From: Daphnia pulex
Taxonomy: Eukaryota; Arthropoda; Branchiopoda; Diplostraca; Daphniidae
NCBI RefSeq assembly: GCF_021134715.1
Contig: NC_060028.1
Coordinates: forward strand, 1,820,501-1,884,500
DNA length: 64,000 nucleotides
Direction: 5' to 3'
Part shown: positions 45,783 through 57,310 of the stretch, piece by piece
Layout of the letters: each line of letters begins with the position of its first letter
Numbering within the stretch: position 1 is the stretch's first letter
Notes under the pieces: model-generated
What the model was told of the DNA's origin: nothing
Databases searched by the model: none
What the model saw: the letters and a program-made list of their open reading frames with translations, nothing else
Program-made: the position numbers and the translations under genes

Positions 45783-46661
45783 TTCAACTAAAATTTGACT
45801 AAAAACAAAACAAAATGATTAATTTTTTGATAACTGATTGATAATTCATGATTCAACTGTGTACACTAAAAGAGCGAAAAATATAAAAATCTTACAAAAC
45901 ATTTGAATTTTGGGTCTACACAATTTATCTAATTTTGCTTAAAAAATGAAAAACATTTTTAAAACTACATCACACATGAGTGACATGACACTTCACAAAT
46001 TTAAAATATTTGCCACGTGAATTTAAATAGTTCTATCAAGGAATAATAGAAACACATAAAATTTAAAACATTTTTTAAACAAACATAATAAGTATTTTAC
46101 TTGGAGATACTTATCTCCGCACTTTTTTTCACACAATTTAAAATAATTTTCACACGAATTTAAATATTTCTAGCAAGGAATAATAGAAACACATTATTAT
46201 AGAGTCAATTAATAAAATTATTTCGATATTTTATTGAGATTTTATTGAAGCGTTGTCACCGATCGCAAAAAAACCATCAATGCACGCAAAAGTCTGGGAA
46301 TTTCCCGCTTGCGAATCTCGATGACGGCAAATTGCAGATAACTGCTAATTTTAATCAAGTAACCAAGTAGCTTTCTAACTAGGCCTACTTGACGCAGTCT
46401 CTCGATCTTTTCACTTTGTTTAGCAGGATATACATTAAAAGCGTATTTTCCGCAGCTGTGCTGTTGCCGGCCAACACTATACACGGAATTGGGTTTTTCC
46501 AGAGTTGTTCGTTCGTCACATCAATCTCTTTTTCCCCGTTGCCTTATTTGAGCTCCTAGGAAAAACGTGTTTTGGTTTGGGCGCTTCAATCAGATCTCTT
46601 TTCAAACTCTGTGTTTCCAAAAAAGGATACAAAAAATGGAAAACACTCCCTCAGAAAGTCC
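45783..46661. other. Spacer between copies 1 and 2
   Basis: AT-rich, with a direct repeat: a stretch around 46015-46060 (cacgtgaatttaaat, caaggaataatagaaacaca) recurs at 46150-46195. No gene. Confidence 0.5.
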
Positions 46662-46669
46662 TATATAAA
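46662..46669 (+). promoter_or_regulatory. TATA box of copy 2
   Basis: TATATAAA precedes GTGTCG..TTATTTCACAGACCAAG, the shared start region, and ends 107 bases before the ATG. Confidence 0.7.
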
Positions 46670-46776
46670 GTGTCGATTGCACAAATTATTTCACAGACCA
46701 AGTCGAGTCGTCTCTAGCAGCGGTACAGCTCAATCTTCAAAGCTCGACTCAATTCTTTCTAAAACTTATACTGAAA

Positions 46777-47162
46777 ATGACTTGTAAAATTGCCATTTAT
46801 TGTCTTCTTCTTGTCGCCTTGATTGGCTTGGTATCGGCAGCTCCACGTAAGTAAAAAATTTAAGAGATATATGATGTTAACATCGGTTACTATTTTTTCT
46901 CGTATTAATTTTAAATGACATACAAATTTTATTAGAATCTGGAAGATCGGAGTACGGTTATAGACATTATTGTGAAAAGAAAACATTCCCTGGTGGATCA
47001 ACGAAGTCAAGATGGTGGACTGATGGAGAATTAATTCGACTCCCGTCCAGGTGGAGAGAATCGACTACAGCTGCAAGCTCGATCGATGATAGCGGAATAA
47101 CTACGTATACTCAAAATTGGTATCAACTGAATCAAAAGTCTCCTGGAGGCAGTCTGTGCTAA
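46777..47162 (+). CDS. Small secreted protein, copy 2 (98 aa)
   Basis: Exons 46777-46846 and 46936-47162. The signal peptide differs from copy 1 by Val to Ala only. The mature part has HYCEKKTFPGGS, IRLPSRWRES, NWYQLNQ and a final LC. LPSRW replaces the LPSGW of most copies. Two cysteines remain at the conserved places. AATAAA near 47235 is the likely poly(A) signal. Confidence 0.8.
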
Positions 47163-48270
47163 ATTTTTAGATTAAAAAAATACAAAATTGTTTTACGTTA
47201 CACTGTTCTGAGAAATATTTACTTATCCAAGTAATGAATAAATCGTTTTACCACATGTAACAGAATATCAGTCTCATCACTTTTCACTCTCGCAGTAATC
47301 TTAATTAACTTTTAAATCAATTAAAATTCATTCTTCAGTCTAGAACTCAGAACTAAAACAAAATAAACCAAACAAAATATTTAATAACCTGAAAATGATG
47401 GAGTTGATCAAGTTGTTGTTGTTGTTGTTATCATTATTAGTAATCAAGCACAGTTCCGAGCACAGTTCAACGACACGGACGCACCCACCTGACAAACCGC
47501 TTCCGTCAACTTTCGCCGTGGCTCGGACGGGGCTAAATGCTTCTGTCCTAAATCAAATTCGCTTACATACAGCTTACGTAATAAACCACTTTCTATGGCA
47601 GTACGTCGACACTTAGTAGTAATTTCAAATCATTAATGCGGTTATTAGGCCAATGAGTTTTACTGTTTGTTTTAAATAACATTTTTCCATTTTTACTGAC
47701 GATCTACGATCTACGAATTAGTAAATTTAATCACAACTCGCCAGCAGGTTGGCAATTTTTTTCGCTAGCAGATTTTTTTATAATAAGCATTGCGAGATAC
47801 TCCTGCTTAGATTTTTATGAAATATAATTCAACAAAACTATTTATTCCGCAATTGCCAAAATTAATAAATTGATTTATATTAAGGAATCAGCGTGTAATA
47901 AGTAATAACCGCAATAACGAGTTTTACTGCTGTGTGGCGACAATAATAATCTGTTATACCCGAGCAGAATCTTTCTGTCCAAGAACCATTGCGTTTGGAA
48001 AAATAGTAAAAAAATGAATATTTTAACTGTTGGGAAACCGTTCATTTTCGCGTTTTTCTTGATGTGAAAAAGACGAATAAAATTTGGAAAGTTTAATGGC
48101 AAATGTGGTAATAAATACTTTAAGATATTAACATACACTCGTTCAAAAGAGGGCTACTTAGCTACTTATAAGTTGAGGAACGCTTCTTACGAAGTAAGCG
48201 TAGTAACCTTCGCAACCGCCGATTGTTGTTAGACTAGCAGGTTGTTCAACGTTGTTCGACGATAAAATTA
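47163..48270. other. 3' flank of copy 2, shared by other cassettes
   Basis: Segments recur downstream: 47257-47400 matches 55565-55710; 47440-47580 (acgacacggacgcac, tctgtcctaaat) matches 53620-53740 and 55740-55870; 47745-47870 matches 53895-54030 and 56030-56160. So the duplicated cassette includes about 1 kb after the gene. An open frame at 47395-47616 with a leucine-rich start is not conserved in the other copies and is not called a gene. Confidence 0.6.
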
Positions 48271-48340
48271 TGTCTGAGACTGGGGTTGAACCTTAGACTT
48301 TAAGAACAGACACGCTGTGCGCTAACCACTACACTGATAC
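48271..48340 (-). repeat. tRNA-derived fragment
   Basis: On the minus strand, TCAGTGTAGTGGTTAGCGC resembles a pol III A box and GGTTCAACCCC a B box, about 35 bases apart as in a tRNA. The T-arm stem does not pair well, so this is probably a pseudo-tRNA or SINE head. Confidence 0.4.
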
Positions 48341-50059
48341 ATATGATTATCTTACTAACTCTACTTTGGTAGTGGCATTAACTACAGAAATGCAGATGCA
48401 CCTTATGCCTCTCGTCTTTGTAAAACATGTACAGCATATAGATTTCAAAAATGCAAACTAAGAATGCTTTATCGCGTATTTTCCCAGACAAAACTACTTT
48501 ACTGTCTTTCTCCGACCGTTTCTCAGCGCAATGTGTCCCTCTCCAGTCTTATATTGGCGCAGCAATGGTTGAAAAACAAACAAGCTTCAAGCGCATTCAT
48601 CGAAGTTCCTGAAGGGATGGTTAAAGGCGCCTAAAAGTCAAAGCCAGTGCCACCATTAACTAATGGTAGCGTTGGAAACTCGAGATTTTAATTTAAAACT
48701 TTCATCACCGTCTCCCGTCGTTAGCTTTTAACTGTCAGTCAACAGTATCAGAATAATGTTTTACTGTCATCTGTCTGACAAGAAAAGACTTCAAATATAC
48801 TAGGATAACTAGGAAATTATGTCGGATGGTGTCAGATTTATGCGGGTTTTTGTTGTTTTTTGCAAGATTTTGCGGGATTTTGAAGATAATCGTGCAAGAT
48901 AAAGTGCAGGATTTTTCAAAAAAAAAAACGGATTTTCGGGACTTTTTAGGCAACCCTGCACGACTTTGCTATTTCAGAAGTGGCAGCACTGGCTATCTGT
49001 CAAATCAGGATCTGGACCAAAGTGTTGACTCGAATACATACACAGAGTGTTGGCAAGCTATTTTATCATGGAGTTAGTGACACATTGTAAACATTCCAAT
49101 GTGCTGCCTAGAAAAGGTGAAGATTGGTATGCTTTCTTAATTTATATATTGTCATTAATGTAATACATATTTTTCACAGAGCACGCAACATCCCAATCTA
49201 ATTGCTTTATGCTGGTATTCCTCCAATACATAATAATTGTATGTCAAATGTAAGCTCATTTGTCTGTTTATTACGGCATTTTATTTATTTCATTTGTGCT
49301 TTGTTTAGATTCTGACTGAAAACATGGTAGCCAAAGGAATACTCCTCGATTGTCCCCCATCCTCTTTCTTGGATCTTAACTTCTAGGATTGTTTGTTCAT
49401 ATTAGTTTACTCGCTGGCTGCCACATTTTGCTTCCCATGTGAGATCTATTGAATTTCACGTGTGTTGATGGTGTGGAATCCTGGTATTGCTAACTATTAG
49501 CTCCAGTCTAAATTTGGTCTTGTTGCCGATTTTTTTTGGCACAATACTTTCCCTCCAGAAGCCGGTCTTTAGTGAACTATCGGAGGAGGTTGATCCAAAA
49601 TATTCATTGGTGCATAACTTAGTAGTACTGCAACTTTTACAGATAGATTCTCATTATGATTTACTTTTTTTGTTCTTTTCAGATTCACTGGCCTATTAGC
49701 ACGAAATGTGGTAAAACCCTTTTGAGAAGAGCCTTGCTGTGCCAAACTTTAAAGTTCTGTTGATCGTTCGACATTCCAAGAACTTTTCCAGGTAAAGTTG
49801 AAAATTTAAGATGTCGAGAAAGTTTTGGATTTACTCTAACTCTCTGTGCATGCTAAAAGGAATTCGAAGGAAGTTCTAGTGGCAGCTTATGTTCACTGGC
49901 AAATGCTGCGTGACACATTATGACACACAAAACAAGCCTAGACGCCCATTTATTCCACATCAAACATCTCTTTATCCTTCGTGAGCAGGTTGTAACCGTG
50001 TCATATTTCATTATATTAAAGCGCTGGTCATGATTCATCATTATATTGTTCATTTACAG
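48341..50059. other. Region with little recognisable content
   Basis: A G/T-rich low-complexity stretch near 48836-48955 repeats gattttgcgggattttg-like units. An ATG at 49069 followed by 15 codons and GTATGC could be a first exon of the DUF4806-type gene that follows, but intermediate exons could not be defined. Confidence 0.35.
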
Positions 50060-50814
50060 ATAACTCCTTTTCAAGTCGACTTAAAAGTAGCGGTCGACGA
50101 AATAGCGGGCAGCAGAGTGCCGATTTGACTTTTGAGAACGTTATATTGGAGCACTTCCACCACTTTGAAAAATTTGTGACATCTAATGTGAAGCTGCCCC
50201 TTCAACACTACAACCAAATTGAAGATCTCGATTCGGCTTTAGCCAACAACGATCTATCGATTGCAATGGTAACTGTATTTTATAAAAGCACCTATATGTT
50301 AACTCTAACCTTACCATGCAATTTGTTTTAAATATAATGTGCCTTTTTTTTCAAAAATCTTGAAAACCATGTCATCTCGCGATCAAGTATCGAAGATGTT
50401 GATGAGCAAACTCTTCACCAATTCATTGTGCTCAAAGATTCAATGGAAAAAAAGAGGAAACGGCAGGCGTCCAGGATTCGGTCATCTGACCAATCTGATT
50501 GCAGTTATGGGAGGTTAGTTTTTCCCTCAAGTCCTCACATAACTTGTTATTGATTATATATTTTTTTATTAGTTATTATTAACATCATACGGGAAATCAA
50601 CAATAAGGCACCTAAAGTGGACTTCAATGAGCTAATAGGAACCATCCAAAGCGCTCGTCGCATCTTTTTGTTCGAGTTAAAAAACAAAGAATTGAATCAA
50701 ATCGAAGTCCCAGACGAGGTAGAAGGGCACAGAGCCGATCGTAAAACCCAACTCGCTGTAGACAGCAGAATGGCAGAACTGTACAACGCCATCCTGAATT
50801 TTGAACTAAATTAG
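50060..50814 (+). CDS. Partial DUF4806-type gene, possibly a pseudogene
   Basis: Three exon-like segments: 50060-50268 (after TTTACAG, ending ATG|GTAACT), about 50371-50513 (ending GGAG|GTTAGT) and 50573-50814 (after TTATTAG, to TAG). Together they read like a DUF4806 domain: LPLQHYNQIEDLDSAL, then SKMLMSKLFTNSLCSKIQW, a basic KKRGNGRRPGFGHL segment and VIINIIREI. DUF4806 is a domain of unknown function common in arthropods and often in multicopy genes. Between segments 1 and 2 no proper AG acceptor is found at the expected place (TTTTTTTTCAAAAATCTTG), so splicing may be broken. The 5' part of the gene was not found. Confidence 0.5.
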
Positions 50815-51424
50815 CGGTTTATGTACAAGTACGTTGTAACTACACCACAAAAATTATTGATTTATCGCTCGCTATATGCTCACTAACATTTTCTTGTCTA
50901 CAGGTCATCTGTGTTCAGCAGTTATTGATTCCTCAAGTACATCTCGTGTTTAATTGCTCATTTCATTGCTCATTTAAGAATTTTATGACGTTTCAGTTTA
51001 AGCAATATGACAATACATTTGAGAATCCCAGAGTAAAACATCTCTTTTGCTTTTCTGTTATCATTATACTCTTTAAACATCGCCATAAGCGTCATAAATA
51101 TGCATGTAGCCGGTATTCCCTTACAGATTAATTGCTGATTTTGATGGGATCTTCGAACGCATTTTTAATGAACATTTATATAGTTACTTTATTGTAAAAT
51201 AGTGTAAACAAGTGCAGACTGCACGTGTCTCTTTTACATTTTCAAAATTGATTTCAAACAGTAAATCCATTCGAAAAATGCATTTTTTCTACAAAATTCA
51301 TAGGAAAAATTCTGCTCGGGTACCATGTTGAATGATGTGGTGGTAAAACGATTTCTTATTCATTAATTTGAATCATTTGAACAGCGTATTATATATGTGA
51401 TAAAAGAGTTTTGTATTTCTCGTT
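50815..51424. other. DNA between the DUF4806-type gene and copy 3
   Basis: No gene is seen. From about 51340 the sequence belongs to the left arm of the large inverted duplication. Confidence 0.45.
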
Positions 51425-51810
51425 TTAAATGTATTTTAAATTTTCGCACTTAATTTTTGTTTCTTTAGTCAGTTGATACCAAGAATTGACATGAGTGGTT
51501 GTTCCGTCTTTGCTGATCGAGCTTGATTCCTCAGTCGATCCTTCCCAGTCGGAAGGGAGTTGTACTGTTTCATACCCCCAAAAAAATTGCGTATTTCCAC
51601 TGCTGGTCGTTTTCTTTTCACAATAATGTTTAAAACCTTGCGATCTTCCAGTTGCTAAATTTTGTATGCGATTTAAGAAAGAAAAATATTTAAAAATAAT
51701 ACGAGAACAAATGTATTAGTAGAACCGAAGTTTGACTTACGTGGAGCTGCCGATACCAATGAAATCAAGGCTACCAGAAGGAGACAATAAATGGCAATTT
51801 TGCACGTCAT
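51425..51810 (-). CDS. Small secreted protein, copy 3 (99 aa), minus strand
   Basis: Exons 51810-51741 and 51654-51425. It is nearly identical to copy 5 but inverted. Signal peptide as usual, then PTGRSQGFKHYCEKKT, VQLPSDWEGST, SWYQLTKE and KIKCENLKYI. Asp replaces Gly in LPSGW. The end runs six residues beyond the last Cys, because the end differs from copies 4 and 7. Confidence 0.78.
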
Positions 51811-51917
51811 TTTCAGCAGCTTTAAAAAAGAATTAAGTCGAGCTTTGAAGATTGAGTAGTTGTACCGCTGCAAGAGACGACTCAACTTGGTCTGTGAAAA
51901 TAATATTCAAACGACAC

Positions 51918-51925
51918 TTTTTATA
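51918..51925 (-). promoter_or_regulatory. TATA box of copy 3
   Basis: On the minus strand CCTATAAAAAGTGTCGTTTG, identical to the box of copy 5. Confidence 0.65.
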
Positions 51926-52140
51926 GGAATGTTTGTGCTGAAGACTACTTACCTGTATTCTGGTTCACCGAGTTACAAAAGAAATCTGACCCAAGTGCTC
52001 CAAACCCCCGTTAACTCCGCTCGAGAGTTGTGAATGTTGATTGCGAATTGTGTAGATGCATTAAACCCCATTTCCTTTTACGGTTTTGCAGGAAGTGACC
52101 GAATTACCAGCTGTTAAAACTTTACGTAATTTTGCATATG

Positions 52141-52867
52141 TTAGTTGAAAAACAGGAGTACATCCAAATCAAATTTTCCCGCTGAAATACAGCTTACCTG
52201 CTTACCTATACTGCTATCTCTGGCAGTACGTCGACATATCCAACAGTATTTTAAAAAAAATTATTATTGCGGTTAGGCTTATTAGTTACACTGTTTATTT
52301 TAAATAACATTGTTCCATTGTTTTTACGTTATCTGTTTTTACGTTATTGTTTTTACGCATAAAAACATATAATTGAAGAAAAACTATTTAGTCCTGCCAC
52401 GATTGTCAAAATTCATCAATTGATTTATACTATAAGTAATATGAAAAATCTGGAGAAATATCCGAAAATCGCAACTTCGTCTCGGGAATATCTGTTCGTA
52501 CGTGAAAGTCGATGTAACGGGGAACTGGAGAATAATTCTCATAATTAGATGGCTTTCCAACTACCGTAATACTTCGCTTGACGACACAAACTCTCCAACT
52601 TTGTCACCTGGTTTTCCACTATATGCAAACTTGTGAAAAGCGTATGTTTTTCAGCATTAGTTGGGTAACTCGGTCACTTCTTACTGCGCCGTATACGGAA
52701 ATGGGGTTCAATATATGTTACATACCGTATTACAATGCTGGTTTCGCATAAATTTAAACTCCAGAAGATGACTCGTTTTTATTTGAGCTATTAGATCAAA
52801 TTTCTTTTTCAATTCGGTGAACCATAAAACAGGTAAAAGCGAGTACACTCCTTATTACAAAAATTCG
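52141..52867. other. Spacer between copies 3 and 4
   Basis: No gene. It holds cassette-flank sequence similar to 56100-56420 (for example CGTGAAAGTCGAT, AGATGGCTTTC, GGTAACTCGGTCAC-like segments). Confidence 0.5.
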
Positions 52868-52875
52868 TATAAAAA
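52868..52875 (+). promoter_or_regulatory. TATA box of copy 4
   Basis: TATAAAAA followed by GTGCCGTTTGCAAAATTATTTC, the conserved start region. Confidence 0.65.
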
Positions 52876-52979
52876 GTGCCGTTTGCAAAATTATTTCACA
52901 GACCAAGTTGAGTCGTCTTTAGCAGCGGTACAGCTCAATTTCCCAAGCTCGACTTACTTCATTGCAAAAGCTTCTGAAA

Positions 52980-53373
52980 ATGACGTGCAAAAAAATTGCC
53001 ATTTATTGTCTTCTTCTTGTAGCCTTGATTGGATTGGTATCGGCAGTTCCCCGTAAGTCAAAAGTCGTTAAAAGTTAAAGAGATATATTATTTCATCGAT
53101 TACTGTATTTATTCTCGTATTATTTTTACATATTTTCTTTCTTAAATTTAATTACGAAATTTAGAAACTGGAAGATCGCAAGGTTTTAAACATTATTGTG
53201 TAAAGATAACTTCCAACGGATCAAAGAATTTTGATGCGGGGTCTGAATTAGTCCAACTCCCATCCGGATGGAAACAATTGACTAAAGAATCAACCACGAC
53301 CAAAGACGGAGTAACGACGTATACCAAAACTTGGTATCAACTGACTGAAGAATCAGAAATTGACTGCTATTAA
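52980..53373 (+). CDS. Small secreted protein, copy 4 (93 aa)
   Basis: Exons 52980-53052 and 53165-53373. Exon 1 has one extra Lys codon (MTCKKIA), probably from slippage in an A-run, and SAVP replaces SAAP; a signal peptide is still expected. The mature part has HYCVKITSNGS, VQLPSGWKQLT, TWYQLTEE and ends DCY. It is closely related to copy 7, including the intron. Confidence 0.78.
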
Positions 53374-54456
53374 ATTCATAGATTTAAATCGAAAAATACA
53401 AAATTGTTTATCAAATATATACTACGCTGTTCTGAAAAAAAATAAAATAAACTAATTCATCTCATGAATATCAATCTCCATCACACCCTCTGCACTAATT
53501 TTCAGTAATGTGCAAATTCATTCTTGGGGTAAATAAATAAGTTTTAAAAAATACCCCATGCAACATACTAAACCTGAATATAACGAATGCAAATTGTATT
53601 ATTATAATCAAGGACGGTTCAATGAGCTCATCACAGTTGAGAACCCGCTACTTGAGCAGTTCCGTTAACCCTCGTCGTGGCTTGGGTGGGGCTCTCTGTC
53701 CTAAATTATATTCGCTCTTACAGCTTATGGTGCGCCTTATACACGGCTACTCGTCGACGACATTAATCTGTAATTTAAAAATATTCTTGCGGTTTATATT
53801 TGTTGCAATAGTTGTTTATAATATATTACATTCTTCCAAAAGTATTCTTGTTTACGTTATCCACGCATTAGTAAATTTAAACACAATTAACTAGCCAAGT
53901 TGGCAAATTTTCGTCACTATAACACATTCCATACAAGCATTACGATGTTCTTGCTTCGATTTTTATGGAATATAAGTGAAGGAAGCTATTTATGTCTGCC
54001 AACCGGTTACCAAAATTCATAAATTGATTCATACTGAGGCGTATATCAGTATATGAGAAATGAAGAGAAAGATTCCCAATTCGTGAACGTCTTGAGAATA
54101 TAATTACAGTTCGTTCGTTCTTAAGTAAATGCTGTCGATGTCTATAACGAAAACGGCAGATTTGCTAAAGATATCTTTCTAACCACTTAGCTCGATTCGA
54201 TCACCGAAACACTCCAACTTCGCCAGCACCTGGTTTTCCATTATATGCAAAATTATGTAAAGTTTTAACAGCTGGTAATTCGGTCACTTCCTACAGAACC
54301 GTATAAGGAAATGGGGTTTAATGCAAACACAAATCGGATAACATTCTAAATCTCGAGCGGAGTTAACGGGGGTTTGGAGCACTTGGGTCAGATTTCTTTT
54401 GTAACTCGGTGAACCAGAATACAGGTAGCCTAAGTAGTCTTCGGCACAAACATTCC
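53374..54456. other. Cassette flank between copies 4 and 5
   Basis: No gene. It has the same order of segments as the flank of copy 2 (53620-54030) and then the start of the right arm of the inverted duplication from about 54240. Confidence 0.5.
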
Positions 54457-54464
54457 TATAAAAA
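54457..54464 (+). promoter_or_regulatory. TATA box of copy 5
   Basis: CCTATAAAAAGTGTCGTTTG, followed by TTTTCACAGACCAAGTTGAG. Confidence 0.65.
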
Positions 54465-54569
54465 GTGTCGTTTGAATTATTATTTTCACAGACCAAGTTG
54501 AGTCGTCTCTAGCAGCGGTACAGCTCAATCTTCAAAACTCGACTTAATTCTTTTTTAAAGATCCTGAAA

Positions 54570-54955
54570 ATGACTTGTAAAATTGCCATTTATTGTCTTC
54601 TTCTTGTAGCCTTGATTGGATTGGTATCGGCAGCTCCACGTAAGTCAAACTTCGGTTCTACTAATACATTTGTTCTCGTATTATTTTTAAATATTTTTCT
54701 TTCTTAAATCGCATACAAAATTTAGCAACTGGAAGATCGCAAGGTTTTAAACATTATTGTGAAAAGAAAACGACCAGCAGTGGAAATACGCAATTTTTTT
54801 GGGGATATGAAACAGTACAACTCCCTTCCGACTGGGAAGGATCGACTGAGGAATCAAGCTCGATCAGCAAAGACGGAACAACTACTTATGTCAATTCTTG
54901 GTATCAACTGACTAAAGAAACAAAAATTAAATGCGAAAATTTAAAATACATTTAA
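54570..54955 (+). CDS. Small secreted protein, copy 5 (99 aa)
   Basis: Exons 54570-54639 and 54726-54955. It is an almost exact inverted duplicate of copy 3: HYCEKKTTSSG, VQLPSDWEGST, SWYQLTKE, KIKCENLKYI. The intron is also shared. Same signal peptide and two cysteines. Confidence 0.8.
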
Positions 54956-55519
54956 AACGAGAAATACAAAACTCTTTATCACATATACAATACGCTGTTC
55001 AAAGGATTTAAATTAATGAATAAGAAATCATTTTATACCAATAAAACGTGACTTCCATGAGGGGAGTCTTTCTCTCCTACAATGAACCTTTCGCGTCCAA
55101 TCCAACGACGAGCGACTTGATTGCCCGTCGTCCCCGTCGTTCCCGTCGCTATTTTAGTAGCGCCTTTCCAGGTCGAAGACCCACGGATTAAGGAATCATG
55201 CTGTCTTTGGCTTCAGAGCTTATCCTTTACCTTATACCCCCGCTATGCCAACATTTCCTTTTATTCGGCTGCCGTTGCCGACCCGGAAATGATGCCCGTT
55301 CAAGAGGCCACTTCCTCATCACCCTCTGCGGCCAAACATTGTGCGAAACAGCCGCTTCGGTTCCAACTTTAATTACCCCATTAAGGAGTGAAAAACGTCT
55401 ACATGCAACGTGTCGTTAGTTAGTGAAAAATGCATTCACAGACAAAGTTGAGTCGTCTCTATAGCAGCGCTCAATCTTCAAATCTCGACTTAGATTCTTT
55501 TTAAAAGCTGCTGATGCAA
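54956..55519. other. Spacer with a GC-rich segment shared with 60.6 kb
   Basis: The part 55258-55400 (gaaatgatgcccgttcaagaggcca, ctgcggccaaacattgtgc, aaggagtgaaaa) matches 60600-60760. Both lie upstream of a small-secreted exon 1. On the minus strand it reads like a Gly/Arg-rich peptide (MFGRRGGG at the 60.6 kb site), possibly a relic of another gene carried along. Confidence 0.5.
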
Positions 55520-55603
55520 ATGACGAGTAAAATTGCCATTTATTATTTTCTTCTTGTTGCCTTGATTACAGAATATCATTCTCCATTCTCTGCAATAAAA
55601 TCT
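55520..55603 (+). pseudogene. Small secreted gene, copy 6: truncated in exon 1
   Basis: The sequence reads MTSKIAIYYFLLVALIT and then joins the 3' flank of the cassette (as at 47257), ending at a stop after about 28 codons. The rest of exon 1, the intron and exon 2 are deleted. No TATA box is found upstream. Confidence 0.75.
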
Positions 55604-56564
55604 TAATTAACTTTTAAATGAATTCAAATAAATTCTTCAGTCAAGAAATCAGAATTAAAACAAAATAAACCAAAAAAACATATATTATAACCTGAAAATA
55701 ACGGAGAAGGTCAAGTTGTATTATAAAAAGAATAATCAGGCACGGTTCAACGACACGGACGCACACACACCTGATAACAAACCGCTTCCGTCAATAACCC
55801 TCGTCGCGGCTGCTGGGGCGGGGCTTTCTGTCCTAAATGAAATTCGTTGACTTATTACAGCTTATACGTCTCATAGACGGTTGCTTTCTCTGTACGTCGG
55901 CAGCACCCGAAAGTAGTTTCAAATCATTTTTGCGATTATTAGTCAAACGGGTTGTTTTCAATAATATTGCTCCACTTTTAATGACGTTATTATCTACGCA
56001 TAGATAATTTTAAACACTTAACTCGCCAAGTTGGCAAATTTTTGTCGCTAGCAGATTTCGTACAAGCATTGCGATGTTCTTGTTTAGATTTTTGTGAAAT
56101 TAAATTGAAGGGAATTTTTTATTCCTGCTCACGATTGCCAAAATGCACATATTGATTTATGCTATGTGATATGAGAAATATGGAGAAATATCCCTAAAAC
56201 GTTAACGCCTTGGGAATACACTATATTCGTACGTGAAAGTCGATATAACGGGAAAATGGAGAAATGCTAATAATTAGATGGCTTTCTAACTAATACCGTA
56301 CGTAGCTTGACGACGCAAACTCTCCTACTTTGTCACCTTGCTGTTTTCCACTATGACTATATGTGCAAGTTGGATAACTCGGTCACTTTTTACAGCACCG
56401 TGTACGGAAATTGAGTTTAATGTATACACAGCAATTTGCATAACATTTATAAACTCGAGGGAGGATAACGAGAATTTGCTTGAGCAATTGGATCGGATTT
56501 CTTTTTTAACTCGGTGAACCAGAAGACAGGTAAAAACGAGTACAGTCTTCAGTACAAAGATTCC
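55604..56564. other. Cassette flank between copies 6 and 7
   Basis: It repeats the flank seen after copy 2 and before copy 4. No gene. Confidence 0.5.
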
Positions 56565-56572
56565 TATAAAAA
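56565..56572 (+). promoter_or_regulatory. TATA box of copy 7
   Basis: CCTATAAAAAGTGTCGTTTGC, followed by ATTATTTCACAGACCAAG. Confidence 0.65.
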
Positions 56573-56679
56573 GTGTCGTTTGCAAAATTATTTCACAGAC
56601 CAAGTTGAGTCGTCTCTAGCAGCGGTACAGCTCAATAATCTTCAAAGCTCGACTTAAATATTTTTTAAAGCTGTTTAAA

Positions 56680-57065
56680 ATGACTTGTAAAATTGCCATT
56701 TATTGTCTTCTTCTTGTAGTCTTGATTGGATTGGTATCGGCAGCTCCACGTAAGTCAAAAATGGTTAAATGTTAAAGAATAATATTAATTTCGGTTACTC
56801 TACTTGTTCTCGTATTATTTTTAAATATTTTCTTTCTTAAATTTAATTACGAAATTTAGAAACTGGAAGATCGCAAGGTTTTAAACATTACTGTGAAAAG
56901 ATAACGTCCAGTGGATCAACGAGTTTTAATTCGGGGTCTGAATTAGTCCAACTCCCATCCGGATGGAAAGAATTGACTAACGAATCCACCACGACCAAAG
57001 ACGGAGTAACTACGTATACCAAAACTTGGTATCAATTGACTAGAGAATCAGAAATTGAGTGTTAA
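56680..57065 (+). CDS. Small secreted protein, copy 7 (91 aa)
   Basis: Exons 56680-56749 and 56860-57065. Usual signal peptide; mature part HYCEKITSSGS, VQLPSGWKELT, TWYQLTRE, ending IEC. It is the shortest intact member and ends directly on the second cysteine. Closest to copy 4. Confidence 0.8.
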
Positions 57066-57310
57066 ATTCATATTTCTAAAACGAGAAATACAAAACTGTT
57101 TAATGAATAAAATTTTTTATACACCATCATTTCATTCACTTGGTAACATAATAATAATTGTTGACACCAAAGCAGTAAAAATCGTTATGGTTATTTGTTA
57201 TACTGATTATTTTATTCGATATCGAATAAAACATAAAATAAATAAAATCATTTTGAAAATTCACATTCAATTACAGAAAACAGACGTGATGGGTATGGAT
57301 AATTGGATAT
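57066..57310. other. Spacer before copy 8
   Basis: AT-rich. No exon 1 or TATA promoter of the family is found here. Confidence 0.5.

Larger units (their letters stand above)
51340..52140 (-). repeat. Left arm of a large inverted duplication
   Basis: Reverse complement of roughly 54240-55045, about 800 bases at high identity. It includes the complete copy 3 gene, its promoter and the upstream ACTTGGGTCAGATTTCTTTTG segment. The arms are about 2.1 kb apart and flank copy 4. Confidence 0.8.
54240..55045 (+). repeat. Right arm of the large inverted duplication
   Basis: Inverted counterpart of 51340-52140. It contains copy 5. Matching breaks down near 55045 (AGAAATCATTTTA) on one side and near 54240 (ATATGCAAAATTA) on the other. 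Confidence 0.8.

Noticed and set aside
47395-47616. 73-codon frame with leucine-rich start after copy 2
   Set aside because: The homologous flanks at 53.6 and 55.7 kb do not keep the frame, so it is not under selection as a protein.
48826-49077. 83-codon plus-strand frame
   Set aside because: It is largely a G/T-rich low-complexity stretch, with no protein-like pattern.
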